Assembly: GCA_028282745.1 (NCBI GenBank)
Contig: JANQHJ010000114.1
Location: 1-64,000 of the forward strand
Length of the DNA: 64,000 nucleotides
Origin: Sedimentisphaerales bacterium
Lineage (GTDB): Bacteria > Planctomycetota > Phycisphaerae > Sedimentisphaerales > Anaerobacaceae
Direction of reading: 5' to 3'
The notes beneath the pieces were generated by a model, which saw only the letters and a list, made by a program, of their open reading frames with translations, was not told where the DNA came from and searched no databases. This document shows, piece after piece, positions 61,535-64,000 of the stretch (positions are counted from its first letter, which is position 1; each line of letters starts with the position of its first letter). The translations under genes and the position numbers were made by a program.

Positions 61535-61780
61535 ATGGAAAACAGTAAGTTTAATAATTTGAATCAACTTCAAATAACAGAAAATGGTTCTTTGAAAGTC
61601 GAACTTATACCTATGCCAGGCGGAGACAATCCATGGAGAACAAGAGGAGATTATCTGCAAGAGCAAAAAAGAGATACCATTCGATTTTGGATTATGATTA
61701 TTACCTTGATAGTTTCTGTGGTCAGTGTAGCTTTAACCGCAATAATAGCTATAGCTACTATAAAAAATATGGCTACTTGA
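61535..61780 (+). CDS. Small single-helix membrane protein, 81 aa
   Basis: A soluble N-terminus (1-50) and one membrane helix at about 52-75. AAGAGGTGAT lies 5 bases before the ATG, a good ribosome site. No family recognised. It sits between LemA and DUF3137 and is flanked by repeat-like DNA on both sides, which suggests an inserted gene. Confidence 0.6.
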   Translation: MENSKFNNLNQLQITENGSLKVELIPMPGGDNPWRTRGDYLQEQKRDTIRFWIMIITLIVSVVSVALTAIIAIATIKNMAT

Positions 61781-61935
61781 TTAGGGTTTCGCTATCTTGA
61801 TAGGGAACATTTCTGGTAAACTGCTTGCTTTACATTTTCTCTGTGTTCCCTGTGACTAAACTTTTGTATTTTTTGTGATTTTTGTGGCTGTAAATTGATT
61901 TGTGGAAATTTGTGTTAATTCATGGCTAAAAAATT
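61781..61935. repeat. Interspersed repeat-like sequence ahead of DUF3137
   Basis: TTCTCTGTGTTCCCTGTGAC, TTTTTGTGATTTTTGTGGC and ATTTGTGTTAATTCATGGC are the complementary style of the ACACGGATT-type repeats seen before the 81-aa gene. Together they bracket that gene in inverted orientation. No gene or ribosome site is evident before the DUF3137 ATG. Confidence 0.45.
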
Positions 61936-62892
61936 ATGAAATCTCTCGAAGAGCTAAGACAATTTTACAATAGTGTGTTGATGCCTGATCTGCAGGCGTT
62001 GGAGAAGCAGCGTCGGAGTGTTTTTAATAATATTATCTACACAGCAGCGGGGGCGTTCGGTGTCGCGTTTGTTATTATTTTGATCACGGCAGCAAATGCG
62101 CCGGCGCTGCCTTGCTTTATCTTCCCGATATTCGGTGCGGTGGCAGTGACAGCTTTGGCGGGATGGTTTTATTCCAAAGGCTATAAAAGCGATTTTAAGA
62201 TGGCTATCATCGAGCGGATAGTAAAATTTCTCGATAGCGGCCTTGATTACGACCCACATGGATATATCAGCAAGTCGGAATTTGTGAATTCGAAGATATT
62301 TCATACCAAGCCCAATCGCTATAAAGGTGACGATCTTGTATGGGGTAAACTTGGTCATACTCAGCTAAAGTTTTCCGAGCTTAACGCAAGACATGAAAGC
62401 GGCTCGGGTAAGAATCGCCGGGTACGTACGGTGTTCAAGGGCCTGTTCTTTATTGGTGACTTCAATAAGCATTTTCATGGCAGGACGGTTGTTCTGCCTG
62501 ATACTTCGGAGAAACTATTTGGACGGTTAGGGCAAAAATTCCAGGAATGGAACATAGCAAGAGATGACCTTGTGAAGTTGGAAGACCCTGACTTCGAGCG
62601 GGAATTTGTTGTTTATAGTACTGATCAGATCGAGGCCAGGTATATTTTATCGACCAGTCTTATGAGAAGAATACTTGATTTTAAGCACAAGGCTGGTAAA
62701 AAAATTCATTTATCTTTTGTTGGCTCTCGGGTGCATGTTGCTGTCAGTTATACGAGAGACCTTTTCGAGCCGAGGATATTCAGGACATTGCTTGACTTTG
62801 GGCCGATAAGAGAATATTTCCAAGACCTGTCATCAGCGGTCGGAATTGTTGAAGATTTAAACCTCAACACCCGCATATGGACGAAGAATTGA
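61936..62892 (+). CDS. DUF3137 domain membrane protein
   Basis: 318 aa. Two membrane helices (about 32-52 and 57-76) are followed by a conserved cytoplasmic domain (SKSEFVNSKIF, GKLGHTQLKFSELNARHE, FKGLFFIGDFNKHFHGRTVVLPD), the DUF3137 pattern. This family regularly accompanies LemA; the role is unknown. The sequence between them contains an 81-aa gene and repeat-like DNA. Confidence 0.88.
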   Translation: MKSLEELRQFYNSVLMPDLQALEKQRRSVFNNIIYTAAGAFGVAFVIILITAANAPALPCFIFPIFGAVAVTALAGWFYSKGYKSDFKMAIIERIVKFLDSGLDYDPHGYISKSEFVNSKIFHTKPNRYKGDDLVWGKLGHTQLKFSELNARHESGSGKNRRVRTVFKGLFFIGDFNKHFHGRTVVLPDTSEKLFGRLGQKFQEWNIARDDLVKLEDPDFEREFVVYSTDQIEARYILSTSLMRRILDFKHKAGKKIHLSFVGSRVHVAVSYTRDLFEPRIFRTLLDFGPIREYFQDLSSAVGIVEDLNLNTRIWTKN

Positions 62893-63141
62893 CCTGTTGG
62901 ATCGTATCAAAGTCTGTATTTAACAGGTTTATTTCATATCAATTTTACATACTATCAGGGCGATTTATTGGCTGGTTTCCAGTCCTATAAGAATCGCAAA
63001 TCAATAAATATTGTGGGCTTAAATGCCTTCTACAGCCTTTTAAGGGGGTGTGCCATTAAGGTGGCAGTGGTATCAGCCGAATTTGGCGGTAATTAAAGCA
63101 AGATATATACACACATGTTTTTATAAGAGCAAGGGCTTCTA

Positions 63142-64000
63142 ATGTTAAATACTGTAAACGTTCCAGATGATTTTGAACCGATCTTTGAAAAGACCCAGGA
63201 GTTCGTAAAGAAGTATTTCAATGATATGAACTGCGAGCCTGCAAATGGATCGATAGAGATTTTTGGTGAGAGATACCTGCTTATTCGAGCTGCATCGATG
63301 TCGTCCGAATTTTTCGAAATAATCACGAATCTTTACGGTGGACTTGGCAATGACGAAGCTGTATCGGTCGCTCGTAATCTTCTTTTTGATATAGCCAAGA
63401 CGATCGGCAAAGTTGACGCGCGCAATTTTCATAAGAAAATGGGCCTTAAGGAGCCAATAGAAAAGCTTTCGGCTGGGCCGATCTATTTTGCTCATATGGG
63501 TTGGGCTTATGTGGATATATCGCCCGAATCAAGCCCTTCGCCGGATGATAATTTTTTCATGGTCTATGACCATCCTTATTCATTTGAAGCTGACGCATGG
63601 ATAAAAGCAGGTAAAAAATCAGATTTTCCGGTTTGCATAATGAGTGCGGGTTATTCTTCGGGCTGGTGCGAGGAAAGCTTCGGCATCAATCTTGTAGCTT
63701 CTGAAATAATGTGTAGAGCTAAAGGTGACAAAGTGTGCCAGTTTGTTATGGCGCATCCTTCAAAGATAGAGCAATTCATCGAGGACTACCTTAACAGTAA
63801 CTCTGAGTTCTCCGGCAAGATACAGGATTACTCGATACCGAATCTCTTCCAGCGAAAGTTGATGGAAGATGCACTTAGGGAGAGCGAAAGTAAAATACGC
63901 GCGATCCTGCAATCAACTGCTGATGGGATACTTGTTGTTGATAAGCAGGGGCATGTAGTCCAGGCAAACGATAGTTTTACTAAGCTATGGCGGATACCAT
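63142..64000 (+). CDS. XylR_N/V4R-PAS sensor protein (cut by window end)
   Basis: An ORF that runs off the window, with AAGGG about 7 bases before the ATG at 63142. The N-terminal 190 residues look like an XylR_N/V4R ligand-binding module: an activator-type N-terminus, GLGNDEAVSVARNLLFDIAK, then AGYSSGWCEESFGINLVASE and CRAKGDKVCQFVMAHP, the Cys-rich V4R end. A linker and a PAS domain start follow (ILQSTADGILVVDKQGHVVQ). The output domain is outside the window. It probably senses an aromatic or other small molecule; regulator, kinase or cyclase cannot be told apart here. Confidence 0.8.
   Translation, partial: MLNTVNVPDDFEPIFEKTQEFVKKYFNDMNCEPANGSIEIFGERYLLIRAASMSSEFFEIITNLYGGLGNDEAVSVARNLLFDIAKTIGKVDARNFHKKMGLKEPIEKLSAGPIYFAHMGWAYVDISPESSPSPDDNFFMVYDHPYSFEADAWIKAGKKSDFPVCIMSAGYSSGWCEESFGINLVASEIMCRAKGDKVCQFVMAHPSKIEQFIEDYLNSNSEFSGKIQDYSIPNLFQRKLMEDALRESESKIRAILQSTADGILVVDKQGHVVQANDSFTKLWRIP

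Noticed and set aside
1-64000. tRNA, rRNA or tmRNA genes
   Set aside because: I looked for TPsiC-type and anticodon-stem patterns in intergenic regions and recognised none; the gaps are mostly short or repeat-like.

Overview
The window looks like a chromosomal segment of a Planctomycetota bacterium, most likely an anaerobic, polysaccharide-degrading member of the Phycisphaerae (Sedimentisphaerales-like). That is an inference from gene content: four PEP-CTERM surface proteins, two H-X9-DG pseudopilins, two Tat-exported sulfatases, a dockerin/HAF/GEVED secreted protein, a giant parallel beta-helix protein, a MoxR-DUF58-vWA-DUF4159 operon, a 2-oxoacid:ferredoxin oxidoreductase and a ferritin-like protein, all at moderate GC. 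No rRNA, tRNA, CRISPR array, transposase or phage gene was recognised.

Layout. (1) 1-13.0 kb, plus strand: a tightly packed membrane/vWA operon (MoxR ATPase, DUF58, BatA-like, a 1118-aa DUF4175-like protein, a second vWA protein, a caspase-like protein lacking its catalytic pair, a DUF4159 protein and a thioredoxin-like protein). (2) 13.1-18.3 kb, minus strand: four PEP-CTERM genes and a pseudo-receiver gene, followed by 1.2 kb of apparently non-coding DNA that holds a tandem array of about 105-146-bp units. Each unit has two hairpins; the first keeps its pairing while its sequence varies. (3) 18.3-22.2 kb: FHA-GAF protein, ferritin-like protein, RNase III, STAS protein and an unknown 273-aa gene. 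(4) 22.4-30 kb: two divergent giant secreted proteins, with a consensus sigma-70 promoter between them. (5) 30-37.7 kb: leucine biosynthesis (leuA, leuC, leuD, leuB) interleaved with a sulfatase and two AT-rich orphan genes. It is preceded by what reads as a classical leucine attenuator: a 24-codon leader peptide ending in LLGLSLLLRL, placed right after a good promoter. (6) 37.7-43.8 kb: two pseudopilins, a DRG/OBG-type GTPase with TGS domain, a small Cys-rich protein, a sulfatase and hemW. (7) 43.8-55.8 kb: lepA, mfd, a PpiD-like fold helper with two coupled membrane proteins, an alpha-helical secreted protein and an orphan ExbD. (8) 55.8-59 kb: a vor-type 2-oxoacid:ferredoxin oxidoreductase operon with an S23 four-helix-bundle gene between two subunits. 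(9) 59.1-64 kb: ECF sigma factor and anti-sigma factor preceded by a small coupled ORF, then YbjQ, LemA, a small membrane protein, DUF3137, and the start of an XylR_N/V4R-PAS sensor cut by the window edge.

How parts fit together. Leucine synthesis and the branched-chain 2-oxoacid oxidoreductase handle related metabolites. The sulfatases, dockerin and beta-helix proteins fit a lifestyle based on sulfated polysaccharides. The signalling genes (FHA-GAF, STAS, pseudo-receiver, ECF sigma, XylR_N-PAS) are scattered, not in one circuit. The two most novel-looking elements are the hairpin array upstream of the pseudo-receiver/PEP-CTERM cluster and the leucine leader/attenuator.
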